Shown one piece after another: positions 11,205 to 22,037 of a DNA stretch of 64,000 nucleotides. Position 1 is the first letter of the stretch. Every line of letters starts with the position of its first letter. Made by a program: the position numbers and the translations under genes. The stretch lies in assembly GCA_900291925.1 (NCBI GenBank), contig UWYS01000021.1:310001-374000 (forward strand). Reading direction: 5' to 3'. This DNA is from Thecaphora thlaspeos. Lineage: Eukaryota > Basidiomycota > Ustilaginomycetes > Urocystidales > Glomosporiaceae. Under the pieces are notes generated by a model. It had not been told where the DNA came from, made no database searches, and was given only the letters and a program-made list of their open reading frames with translations.

Positions 11205-12335
11205 GTTGGGCAAGCGGGTATGCTTGAGCAAAGGAGGTGTGAAGTGAGGGGCGTGGCGGAGCGTGGCGTGGCGCTGTCTGCGCGGGACCAGGTGAGGATG
11301 GCGTGGTGAACAGCAATGCCACAGGGCGATGCGCAAGGAGGGAGATGCTGCGGAACAAAGAAAGGAAGCGAGACGAGGTGCGGGATGGGAGGCGGTCTTA
11401 TACAACTTTAAGCTCGTGGTTGTCACTACTATGCCTCAATGGGCGAGCCATGTGCCCACAGCGATGGAAGATGCAGGTGTAAGCTGGACAAGGGCAGATG
11501 TCAGAGTGGACGATAGGCCTACGGGAAGGGCAAGGGGAGCAGGGCGCCTGCCTAACTGCTTTGGTGGCAATGGGGGGCCAAGGATGACGGAGAGAGGTTA
11601 CAGTCTAGAGCGGGCAAGGTAAGCGTGCGGTGCTGTGTGCAAGCCTGGGGCCTCGCACCTTACTGTAGCGCTCCAGACCCAACACTTGAGATCGCCAAGG
11701 CCAGGTCCACCACCATCCCCAGTCTCCCCCACTTTGCTGCTGCTGCGCATAGACATCCATGCGACGCATGCTGACGTGTCGACGCTCCCCGCTTGCCGTG
11801 CTAAAGTACCTTCACAGGCCCACCACCTTCCCCCCCCACTCATCCCCCTTTCCGCCTACACCGGCGATCACAAACCCCACCTACGCCCCCCTGCAATATG
11901 TCACACTGACCCTCACTGCCTGTCCCGCTATACCCGCCGTCATCTGGTTGCTGATGCGTCAGACAACGCAAGACGGCCACCCTCACCAGGTCCCTCCTTT
12001 ACCCCCAGACACAAACACCGTGATCAAGGAGATGTGACCGTGTCGCCGGTACAGTGCCGTGCACCAGCATGCCGCAACGTCATGACGGCGAAGCATCGTT
12101 CCCCAAGTGTACATGCGTCCGCACAGACAGGGTCCCTCGACGTTGCCGGTCCGTTTGTGTTCCTCTTTCGCTGCCGCTCTTTGTTCTCGCGCCTATGCTC
12201 CTCGTCAGAGACGAGCGAGACAGGCGCAGGTGTGCCTTTGCTCCGTACTTAACGCTAACCCTCCATCTAAGCACATACCAACCATCTCCTCCTTAGCTCC
12301 GACAACGCACTCTGCCGTCCATTAGCCAGCCGAGA
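11205..12335. other. Divergent intergenic region between transporter and DUF2264 remnants
   Basis: 1.1 kb between the divergent starts of the transporter (minus) and the DUF2264 gene (plus). It probably held a shared promoter. I see no additional gene. Confidence 0.5.
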
Positions 12336-13497
12336 ATGTCACCTTCCACCTCTCCGTCTTCCTTGACCGACAACCCATACGCCACACGTGCCGACCTTGC
12401 CTCATCCGCACGCTTCCTACTCGACTCCCTCGCCCCCTTCACCTCAGCCGGTGGCGCACGTGTCAAGCTAGGCTCGACGGGGACGCACTACGACGAGGTA
12501 GCCGCGCAGCTCAAAGGCTTTTTCCCGTCCACTATGGGCGCTCATACCGCTCATCAAGGTCGGACTGGCTGGAGAGTTGCAAGGCAAAGGCCTAAAGAGG
12601 TGGACGCGAGGGCTCGTCAATGGTAGCGATCCACAGAGTGACGAGTACTGGGGCGTATGTCTGGATCATGATCAGTGAGTTGTCCGGCCGTCTGTACAGA
12701 GGTGGCAGCTCGGCCAAACAAGCTGCTCAACCTTTGTCGGGCTTTCTTTCGCTTTCATCGTTACTCTCTCTCCCAACGCAAAAGACGAATGGTAGAGATG
12801 TGCGCTATAGGTTTTGCACTCGCCTACTGTCCAGAAACCTTCTACGACCCGCTAGATCAACGACAGAAGGAAAACATCTGCTCCTGGCTAGGCAGTCTCA
12901 ACGCTCGCAAGATGCCAGACAGTGAGTCATCTCCTCCCCCTCCCCCCTTTGCTTGCCTTTTATATCCTCCGAGCACCGCCGACCTCACCAACCTGACTCC
13001 TCTCCTACCCTTCACCGCTTGCCGCACCAGCCAACTGGCGATGGCTCCGCGTCAGTGCCAACCTAGGTCTTCGAAGCGTCTCGTCTCCTCACTACTCATC
13101 TTGTCGTCTCGACGCCGATTTGGAGTTTATGGAATCCTTCCATCTCGATCGAGGTGGGTCAGCTGATGGACCGAAGAAAGCATATCGAGTCACTACGCTC
13201 TCGGACATCGCCACAACCCTGGCCACCCACTCACCAGCAGGGCCAGACAAAAAGGTCACGCTAGCTCCCCAAGGTCATCTGCAGAGCGACTACTATTCCC
13301 ATGCTTTTGCATTACAGGTCGTACCGCTTGTGTATGTCAAGTTGGCAAAAGATGCAGATCCACAATGCTTCAACATGTTTAAGCAACAGGCTAGTCAGTT
13401 TGCACTGTGAGTTTGTTGGCCACCGCTTGCGATGTGCTCCTTCCTCGGTCAACCCGATGAATCTGCTGAACCTTTTCGTGTGACTCCTTCGACTTGA

Positions 13498-13541
<44 letters not shown>

Positions 13542-14894
13542 ACGACGACGGCGAACAAAAAAAAAACATGGCAGCGATATGGTGGCCTACTTCGACAAAG
13601 AGGGTCGAGCCATCCCATACGGACAGAGCATGACGTACCGCTTCGCCCAGGCTGGGTTCTGGTCAGCTGCTGCGTTTGCAGAGATAGATCTCCCCTCTCC
13701 CCTCACGTGGGGCGTCGCCAAGGGTCGTCTGATGCGCCACATGGAGTGGTGGAGCGCTCAACGGATCCTCAACCAAGGTGGTATCCTCAGTATCGGATAT
13801 GCCTATTCGAACAATCTCTTCCTGGTCAGTCGATGTGATGCCGTGTAATGCGATGGGAAAGAGATGACGCTGGTAGTCAGGGGACGACGCTAATACCACC
13901 ATTATCCTGCATTCGTCCCGGGTTACAACTCTCCCTCATCTCGATACTGGGCCTGTCTAGCCTACCTTGGGTTGGCGCTTGCCTCTTGCCATGCCGTCTG
14001 GACTTCTAGCGGCAAACCTCTACCTCTGCTCTCTCTTCCAACCCAGCTAACCCTTCCACACATCGGCCACGTCCTACTCCGCTCTCGCTCTCGCTCTCGC
14101 TCGCGCACCAACGCTCGACTTTCCCACACCTTCCTCCTTCCGTGCGGTCAATCTCCACACTACGCCATGCGAGCTGGATCATCCAAATACAGCAAAGATG
14201 TCTATTCCTCCGCCTTTGGATATCGTCGGAACGGATGAGTGGACAGTCAAAAGACAGAGTTTCCACGTAGAGGCTACACATGACCGCGGAAGGATGAAGT
14301 CTTCCTGGCGCGTCACGAACCGTGTTAGGTGTACCACTTTGCTCTACCCTCCCTCCGCCCTTGCCAACATCAACAACAACGACGACAGCGATGGGGACAG
14401 ACATCCGTTCTGCTTTGTGAAACTTTACAAACTCGAACTCGTCCCTACGCAGGGACGTAGCGGGGGATGCAGAGGGACGATGTTGCTCAACGACGCAGCA
14501 TACGCGCTACACGCCAACGAAAGGTCGGGGGAGCAAAGACCTCTTCCGCTCCTACCCTGCTCTTCCTCTCCCTCATCACCATCATCGTCCGAAATCCTCC
14601 CAGAGTGTCGTTACGAAAGCGACGGAGTCGCTCTGGCAAGCAGCAAAGCGGGCGTAGTGGGAATCCTCGATTTGACACCTCAACTCCACGCCTCCATCAC
14701 CTTCGAGAGTCAAGGTATCGAGAAAAAAGAGACGCGGTGAATGCGTACGAGCAGACGCCAATCTGTCTTCCCCAGCACCTCGTCCACATGGTGGCGAAGC
14801 GGGCGTGATCGACTTGCCGCCGCCTCGACTCGGCGCGAGCGGAGGCACGGCACTGGAGGCGGTGCGCGACGCCTGCATGTCTTACGTAGCGTAG
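12336..14894 (+). pseudogene. DUF2264 family protein, frameshifted
   Basis: Pieces of a DUF2264 protein run in order: NPYATRADLASSARFLLDSL and GGARVKLGSTGTHYDEVAAQL at the N-terminus, then [100 protein letters not shown] and HYAMRAGSSKYSKDVYSSAF. Introns with GTGAGT donors fit near 12674, 12921 and 13407. The frame breaks at a T5 run (12519-12523, one T too many), at an in-frame TAA near 13891 before GYNSP, and near 14225, where a segment also seems lost. Family members are probably carbohydrate-related proteins of unknown function. The N-terminal frame is intact, so decay may be recent. Confidence 0.75.
13496..13550 (+). repeat. GAC/GAT trinucleotide repeat
   Basis: Tandem GACGAT/GAC units inside an apparent intron of the DUF2264 remnant, just upstream of an A-run and the 3' splice site GGCAG. 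Confidence 0.85.
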
Positions 14895-15030
14895 ACCATA
14901 GACAAATCACAGACAAGACGAATGATGAACGAATTCCATACACTCGGTCGATGCCGTCCGGCTGTGTCGTGCCTTTTCGTCATCCTTGCAGCTTCGAGGC
15001 GGCGTCCAGTGAAAACAGGGTATGTGCGCG

Positions 15031-15786
15031 CTAGGCCGTGCGGAGGATGTAGTGGACTCCGCTGTCGGTCTCGACGATATCGCTCATGCTGCCTACGGCG
15101 AGGCCGAACGTGGCGTCCTCGAAAGGCTTCTGCATCTGTCCGCGCGTAAAGAAGCCCAGATCGCCGCCGGCTTTCGCTGATGAGCAGTCGCTGTGGGGTG
15201 CCGGGGCGAGGGCGAAGAAAGGAGGGGCGGAGAGGGAAGGCGAGTCTGTGAGCTCAACAAACGAGAAACAAGAAGCCCAAGAGAAAGCGGACACGAGATG
15301 CTCACGAGTGGACGCTGGCGACGTTTGCAAACTGCTCCTGCGAGGGGGTGGGTCCAAAGTCGGCCGTGAGCTCTCGCAGCGTGGCGATGGCCTCCTGCTT
15401 TGTGCGAGTGATGTTGTCGTCCCTCCAGCTGCTGGGCCTTCGGCTGTCTCGGTGCTTGACGAGGAGGTGACTGGCTCGTACCTGGGTGGCGGGGGCGTTT
15501 GCCGGTTCAAGGAAGTGAGCGCCGGGTAGCGACTGGATGGAAGCCTCTGTGTGACCCTGTGGGATCTCCCAGGTCGACTGGCGCGATGCGGCGTCGTAGA
15601 AGTAGGGAAGGCGGCGCGAGTTGCTAAAGCGGATCTCCCACTGTTGGGCCTGAGAGCGGGTCGTTGATACGACACAGGTAAGGAGGCGAAAGGGGGACGC
15701 AAAGGTGGAGGAAGCGCGGGGTTAGCCCTACGCGGGAACACAAAGCGGGAGAGAGGTGTAGGTGAGGACGGCGAACTCACCGACAT
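15031..15786 (-). CDS. ESS1: Ess1/Pin1-type peptidyl-prolyl cis-trans isomerase
   Basis: Three exons by splice consensus and homology: 15786-15781 (only ATG TCG), 15649-15306 and 15190-15031, giving 169 aa. The N-terminal WW domain runs from [15 protein letters not shown] to STWEIP (about residues 6-32) and should bind phospho-Ser/Thr-Pro. The parvulin domain follows: [16 protein letters not shown] with the active-site His and the arginines for the phosphate pocket, [20 protein letters not shown] with the catalytic-pocket Cys, and SGVHYILRT at the end. Known role of the family: isomerising pSer-Pro bonds in the RNA polymerase II CTD and cell-cycle proteins in the nucleus. Introns of 131 and 115 nt both start GTGAG. 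The two-codon first exon is unusual, but the [10 protein letters not shown] junction fits the family. Confidence 0.92.
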   Translation of the reverse strand: MSVSSPSSPTPLSRFVFPRRANPALPPPLRPPFASLPVSYQRPALRPNSGRSALATRAAFPTSTTPHRASRPGRSHRVTQRLPSSRYPALTSLNRQTPPPPRYEPVTSSSSTETAEGPAAGGTTTSLAQSRRPSPRCESSRPTLDPPPRRSSLQTSPASTREHLVSAFSWASCFSFVELTDSPSLSAPPFFALAPAPHSDCSSAKAGGDLGFFTRGQMQKPFEDATFGLAVGSMSDIVETDSGVHYILRTA

Positions 15787-16726
15787 GGTGAGCGGGATGG
15801 CGTTGGTGGTGGTGGTGGTGGTAGATTTGGAGGAGGAGGAGGAGGAGGTGGTGGTGGTGGTGGTGGAGGGTGCGGAGGGATGCGCTCGTGTTGTTGTCTC
15901 GCCGTGGGGCCGTGCTTGGGCTCGGGCCACCTACACAGCTCGGATCCGGCAAACCCACGCCCCCCCCCCCCCCCCCCTCCCTCCCTTTGCCGATGCCCAA
16001 AGCGGCGAAACGCGAGGCGAAACGCGCGGCGAGCATGTAGGGCCATGTCCGGACGTTGCGATGGCATCGCTGCTCGTATCGCTGCTCGTATCGCTCGTCG
16101 GGGCGTCAAAAGTGCAGCAGGGCCAGGATAGGTCGATGGGCGCCGAGTGAAAAGATGGGACAAAACACCTTTCGCGGCTGGCTGTCCACGAGAGCCTGCT
16201 GGTACAGGCTAGGGCACAAGGTAGCAAGAAATCTCCAAAGCCGACACGGTGCAAATCGACGTCAATCCTCCCTGCCTGGCTGCCTACGCCGAGCAGCAAC
16301 GGCGGCGGCGCATCGTCCCACCGGCCACCGTCGGCAGGTGTCGCTCTTCCACGGCCTGTCTACTCATCTCGGCCTTGCGCTTCATACATTCATACATACA
16401 GTAGCGTCGCCTGTGCCCGCGCTTGAGGCCGGCAGAGTGCACCGTGGCCCGAGACTCTGGCCCTTGCACAGAGCCGTCACTACCGACAAAGCCATCGGTC
16501 GCGTCGCGTTGCCACTCTCGCGCATTCGCCTCCGACGGCCTCGCAGATTCCCTTGTCGCTGCTCTGCGGCCATCTTGCGTCCGTGTCCCTGTGCGGCCTG
16601 GCCCTCTCATGGCGTCATCGACTACAGGCGTGCTTCGTCCATCTCGCACGACGCCGTATCCCTCCCAGCGAAAAACAAGTCCCGCTTTGCCCTTCCGCTC
16701 CTCGGCCTGCCACCCCGCTCGGGGCT
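15787..16726. other. Intergenic region between ESS1 and the reductase
   Basis: About 940 bp. Contains the ESS1 promoter, GGT/GGA repeats near 15800-15870, and a poly-C run of about 18 at 15960-15977. No gene seen. Confidence 0.5.
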
Positions 16727-19700
16727 TTACGGCCGCGTCGCTACCTCTGTCGCGCCGCCGTCTCCCCTGCGCAGGAAGCCGCTCTCCCTCCACGCGTCCA
16801 CTATCTTGGCGACGTGCTCGGCGTCGATCTTGCGCAACTCAAGTGCCTCACCTTGGCCGCCCTCGCCGTCACCGTCTACGTCGCCCGTCTGAGCATCAAC
16901 GGCGCCCCGTTGTAGCGCCTTGGATAGAGCCGTCGTCTCGAACCAGAAGGCGTCGTCCCCGCTCCGCTTGACCTCGCCCTTGCCCCACACCGACCGAAAG
17001 TAGTCCAAGAGCTTGACCGTCGGGTTGGTCGCGACTCCGTACTCTTCGAGCGATTGGGCCAGCCGCTTCACCCATGCGTCCGGCGGCTCGAGCCTAAAGC
17101 TAGGACCGAGGTTCTCAGGCCGGGCGAGCGCAGCAAAGACGTCTGCATACAACGTCGCCACAGGATTGACAACGTGGACGAGTTCCGCCTTCGACGGGAC
17201 GCATCGCTCAGTAGCTCCCCGCATCGTGGCGGACAACGATGGCGGCGCGGTGGCGAGCCGCGCAATGACCTCGGCTGCGACGTCGACGCCTAGCCACTGG
17301 ACGGCCCGGTCGCTGAGGTCTGGCAGAGTACCCAACGTCTTGGCGGTGCGGATCATCAGCGGAACGGCCTCGGTCTCATTCCAGACGCCATGCACCGTGT
17401 CGCCAATCATCTGGCCGATCCGCAACACCACCGCCTCAAAGCCTCCTCCCACTGCGTCGCCGGCGATGCGGCAGAGCTGCTCGACGATCCACTTGGATCT
17501 CGCGTAGCCCATCGGCTGCGCATCTCTTGGGTCGTCGGAGATGGCCTCGATGATGGTCCCGGGCGCGCTTCCCATGGCGGCAGAGATGCTGCTGGCGAAC
17601 AGGTAGCGGGCGGGGCCCCGGCCGGCTCGGCTCTGCGTCGCGAGGTTGAGCAGGTTGACGGCGCCCTCGACGCTCGACGCAAAAGAGCCAACCGACATGT
17701 TGAAGTTGACTGGCCAGGCGACGTGCAGGACGGTGTCGACCGTCGCGAGCAGCTCCTCGTAGGTGCGGCTGCCGGTCAGGCCCAGGCGATCGTCCGTCAG
17801 GTCGGCCGCAAAGCAGTCGATCACAACCGTCTCGCCGCTGGCGGATTGCCGCAGGGCCTCGACGGACGGAAGCTTACGGACGGCGAGCGACTCGTCCAGG
17901 CGCTTTCTAGCGTCGGCGTCCGACGAGGCGCGGTTCAGGCACACGACGCGACGGACGCCCGGCCGGCGGCTAAGCTGGTAGACGAGGTGCGCGCCGAGGG
18001 AGCCAGTGGCGCCCGTCAGCACCACGACGCGGCCGACGGTCGCAGCAGTGGGGTGCGACTCGTCGACCTTGGATGCTGAGCCCGCATCTTCCTCCGCCGC
18101 CCCCGCCTCCAACGCTCGACGGGGCAGGATCCGGGCGCGGAGTGTGTCCACCATCATCTTGGTCTCTTCGAGCTCCTCGGCCGCCCGGTCCGACTTCCGC
18201 TGCTCTGTTGTGCTCGCCGTCGAACCGTTTGCGCCGTCCTTCATGTCATCTCGGTTCGTCAGGAAGCTGGCCAGCTTGCGGATCGTAGGATGGTCGTAGA
18301 CGACGTTCGAGGGAAGCGGTTTCAGACCCGTATCCGGTATCCCCCGCTGCAGCTTGTTCCTGATGCGCGAGGCGGTGAGCGAGTCCATCCCCCTTACGAC
18401 CAGATCCACGTCCAGCGCCTCGGCTCCGTTACCAGCGGGTATGTCCAGGAACAACCTGACGACAGCCTCAACAGTGGCTAGCCAGTCATGATGCGGCGGC
18501 AAATCTAGCCGGCCCACCGCCATCGGGTTCGGTAGTGAGGCCCGGCCGTGCTCGTAGTCGTCGTAGGCTCGCTCAATCTCGTCAGCATACTCTGCGATCG
18601 TCTTTGCGCGGATAAGGGAGCCCTTGTCGGAGCTCGGGAAACGGCTGCCGACGGGCAGCACCCGGATCAGCTCCGGGACGATGCGCGAGTGCGACGGAGC
18701 ATCGCGGTGCGCCCTCTCGACGACCGGGACCATCGCCTGCCAGAGGGCGTGCCGAAGGGCCTCTTGGCTGGCGGAGGCGTCTCCGTCGGGGGTTGTCTCG
18801 CCGATGGCCGCAAGGGCGGTGCGGGACGGGACGATCAGCACACCCGCAAGGGCGCGGTCGGCTCCAAAGACGACGCAATTGTCGACGAGCGGCGATGAAC
18901 GGATCATCAACTCAATCGGGAGCGGATTGGTCTTTTTGCCGTTGAAGTGGACCAGCGTGTCGTCGAGCCGTCCGACGCTTCGGAAGGCGTCCGGCCTTGT
19001 CGAATGGCGGCGGAAGAGGTCCTTGCTGCGGTAGACGCCTCCCTGGAACGTCACGTTGGCGAGGCCGAGCCAGCCCCGTTTGACGCAAAGCTCGTAGAGA
19101 GCGCCGTCGGCCTCGGTCCCCGTCGCCTCGGCGCCTTCCACCAGATCAAAGTAGGCAAAGGGCGCGGCGGCTGGGAGGATGCGGAGGTAGTCCCAGTCGC
19201 GGTCGCGATCGAAGTGACGCACGCTGGTGGCCATTGTTCCAAACTCGCTCGCGCCGTAGAGCACCACGAGCCGGACGCCCCGCCGGACGAGCTCATTGCC
19301 GATCTCGGTGGGGCAGGCGCTCCCGCCGACAATGATGCGCTCGAATTTCGCGAGCGCCTCGACGGCCGGTTGATGCTCGGACAGGAGCTTGAGCAGGAGC
19401 GGGACGCCGAAGAGCCACAGGGCGCCAGAGGCCTCCATCATCGCCGTCAGGTCGGCCGCGTTGAGGCTGCCATAGGCCATGACCACCTTGGAGCCGGACG
19501 CGATGCAGCGCCACAGGCTGATCTGGCCGAAGTGGTGGAACAACGGGAGGGTGTGAAAGGTGCTAGAGACGCGCTCGAGGGTGAAAAGAGCCGCTTGCGT
19601 CTGGTGGCTGGCGGGGCGAGAGAGGGAGAAGGGGTGTGTGCGTGTGTTGCGCCGCCACGGTCGGAGATTTGTCAGTCGCAGTCTCTCTTTCTCGTCCTCC

Positions 19701-20535
19701 TTCTGACGAAGCTCCTCTCTGTGGATTTGGGTTCCGCATGTGCTGCAAAGGGGAGAGTGGGATGCTTTGCTCACCTCAGACGGATCGGCATAGGGAGGCC
19801 GGTGGATCCGCTCGAGTGCAGAATCATGGCACAGTCTTGTCCGTCGGCTTCGGTGGCGGTGGCGGCCTCGCCAACGGTCGGTCGAGCGTCTTGGCCCTCG
19901 TCGTCGTCGTCGTCCAGCTTGGCCGACGCTAACGACGACGACGATGCCGGCTGTTCGTCCCTGCCGACAAAGGCGATGGGCGCAACCAGCGGCGATGCAA
20001 AACCTCGGCTCTTCAGCTGCTCGGCCGTCTTATGCGCCAGGACGGCTCGCTGGGCGTCGTGAAAGAGCGTCTTTGCGGCGGTCGACTGCAAGAGGTGTTC
20101 GAGCGAGGCGTTCGAGCTGTCGGGTGAGAAAAACGCCGAAGCGTGGCCGAGCTTGAGGACGGCGATCTGGTTGAGGAGTACATCGAAGCTGTCCGAGATG
20201 AGGAAGGCGATGACAGCTACGTCGTCGCCGGCCACGCGCGGGGCCACATGGCGCGCGTACTGCTTGGCGATACGCTGGGCGAGGACGTCGACCTGGCCGT
20301 AGGTGTAGGTCTCGAAGCATGTGCGATCGTCGTTACCTTGACGAGGGTGGCGGCCGTGGTGCCGTACGGTTGCACGTGTCGGGGCCAGGTAGAAGACAAC
20401 CTTGTCCGGCCTCGTTCGGACCTGGTCGTCCCAGAGCTCCTTGACCGTGCGGAACGTCTGCGTAGCGACCGAGGTCGCCTCGGCTGCGGCGACAGGTCGC
20501 GGCTCCGTCGTGCCCCTAGAGGAGTCGGGCGCCAT
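16727..20535 (-). CDS. NRPS-like adenylate-forming reductase (A-PCP-thioester reductase)
   Basis: Two exons, 20535-19775 and 19607-16727, joined over a 167-nt intron, give about 1213 aa. The adenylation domain (residues ~30-620) has the SSGSTGLPMPIRL phosphate loop, split by the intron, then LYGASEFGT, a GRLDDTL hinge-type motif and SDKGSLIRAKTI near its end. A carrier domain follows with GMDSLTASRIR, whose Ser (~660) should carry phosphopantetheine. The C-terminal reductase has VVVLTGATGSLGAH (NAD(P)H Rossmann loop, ~790) and the YARSKW Tyr/Lys catalytic pair (~955). There is no condensation domain. Such enzymes activate a carboxylic acid and release it as aldehyde or alcohol. It is not Lys2-like at the N-terminus, so I do not call it aminoadipate reductase. 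Substrate unknown; no obvious cluster partners are adjacent. Confidence 0.88.
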
Positions 20536-21801
20536 CTTGGCAGGGTGCGGTGGCGTCAGTAGCGTTGTCGACGTCGCGTCCGGCGAGCCACTTGAGACTG
20601 CCTGTCCCTCTGTCTGCTGAGCAGTTGGAATCGCAGGGACGGGATCGGTCCGAGGAGGCAGTGGTGTTTGGATGATGGAGGATGGGGGACGTGGGATGCG
20701 GGGAGGAGACGGCGCAAAGGAGGGGGGTCCATAAAGCCCTTTATCTGTATCTTGGTGTGCGTCTCGTGTCCAGCACCACAGCTTGCGGGGCGGATGAGAC
20801 GGGACAGGAGCGCTGCGAGCTAGCCAGACCTACTCTTCCGCTGCTTTCTACGTGTGAGAGGAGCGAGAGAGATCGAGCGCTCCCTCGGAGATACGAAAGG
20901 TGCGACGAGACGCACGGCTAGCCAGGGGATCGGCTGGCGGTGCCCACTGACTCGACAGGCTCGGGCGACCCTCTCTTCGAGCCAGGACCTTTCGGCCGGC
21001 CCGTAGATCGAGCCACGTACGTATGCGTACCTCCTTCTGGTGCCGGGGACCGCGGCACGTTCCGAAGAGTGGTAATGAGCACACGTACAAGGTGAAGGAC
21101 GACGAGGCTTGGCTCCCCTTTCCTCCGACCGCAGGCTTGCAATAGGGAGAAGGCCTCTTTCCGCCGTCTACCGGCCAAGCGTGAGCAGAAGGACCTTTCA
21201 CTCTGCGCCCGGACAAGACGCCAAAGCGGCCAGCTGGCCGCAAGTAAACTGTCGCCATGCAACGCCCCCTGACGCGCCCCTCGATGGCGCAGATTATGAC
21301 GGCGCCCCTTTCTCTCGGTCCATTGATGCGTCGAGCAGCGAGACATCACACCGGCCCAACCGACAAACTTTGGCGCAATGCGCGCAGCTAGTCCCACGGT
21401 CAAGCCTCATTGGGTCTCCTTATGGCCAAGCTTAATCTTGCTCGTCATCCTGGCGCGGGAGTCCGGAGGGAAAGATCGCAAATCATCCGAACGGGGACCT
21501 AGCGGACGAGCTTGTCAGCTGAGGCTGCGCAAGACAGTGGGAGTCAGTCGGCCGGACTGGCCGAGGCGGCACCTTCGGATCCTGCCGGCCAGCTAGCTAG
21601 CGAGCCAGTCAGCCGCCGAGCCCAGCGGGGGCATCACACGGCGCAGAGAAGCCGGACAGGACGCCCCGGACAAGGGCAAGGAAGGCAGGCAAAGGCGCCG
21701 CTAGAAATCCTCAATCGTTCCAGAGTAGGGCAGCGAAGGGTGTGATGATACAAAAGATGGGAAAGGGGAGGAACAAAGGGTACATGTCGCTGCAAAAGGG
21801 T
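20536..21801. other. Upstream region of the reductase gene
   Basis: 1.27 kb between the reductase start and the 3' side of the condensin gene. A TATA-like AT-rich element (ATAAAGGGCTTTAT on the minus strand, around 20735) lies about 200 bp upstream of the reductase ATG. No protein-like frame. Confidence 0.45.
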
Positions 21802-21900
21802 TTAATCCTCGTCTTCTGATTCGTCGTCTTTGTCCTGCTCGTCGGCTTCTTCGGCGCTCACGTCAGCACCATCGCCATCGTCGGACTCGGACGGCTGGAC
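21802..21900 (-). other. Possible alternative last exon of the condensin gene (acidic tail)
   Basis: Minus-strand frame rich in Asp/Glu (SESDDGDGADVSAEEADEQ then more, ending ESEDED and TAA at 21802). It lies about 140 bp downstream of the GTAAGT donor at 22040. The best acceptor (GTCCAG before CCGTCCGAG) is out of phase with that donor, so the join is unproven. Confidence 0.35.
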
Positions 21901-22037
21901 GGCTCGTCCTCGGCGGCCGTTGCGGCGGCGGCGGCGGCGGCGGAATGGGTTTACAAGCAGAAAAGGGAACGGCATGACGTCAGCTTCGTGTGTGCGCGGC
22001 GGAGTCAACGGACACAACCACAGTCTTTGCCTCGACT

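Noticed and set aside
16727..20535. LYS2 aminoadipate reductase
   Set aside because: The A and reductase domains lack close Lys2 text and the N-terminus is too short for Lys2; a general adenylate-forming reductase fits better.
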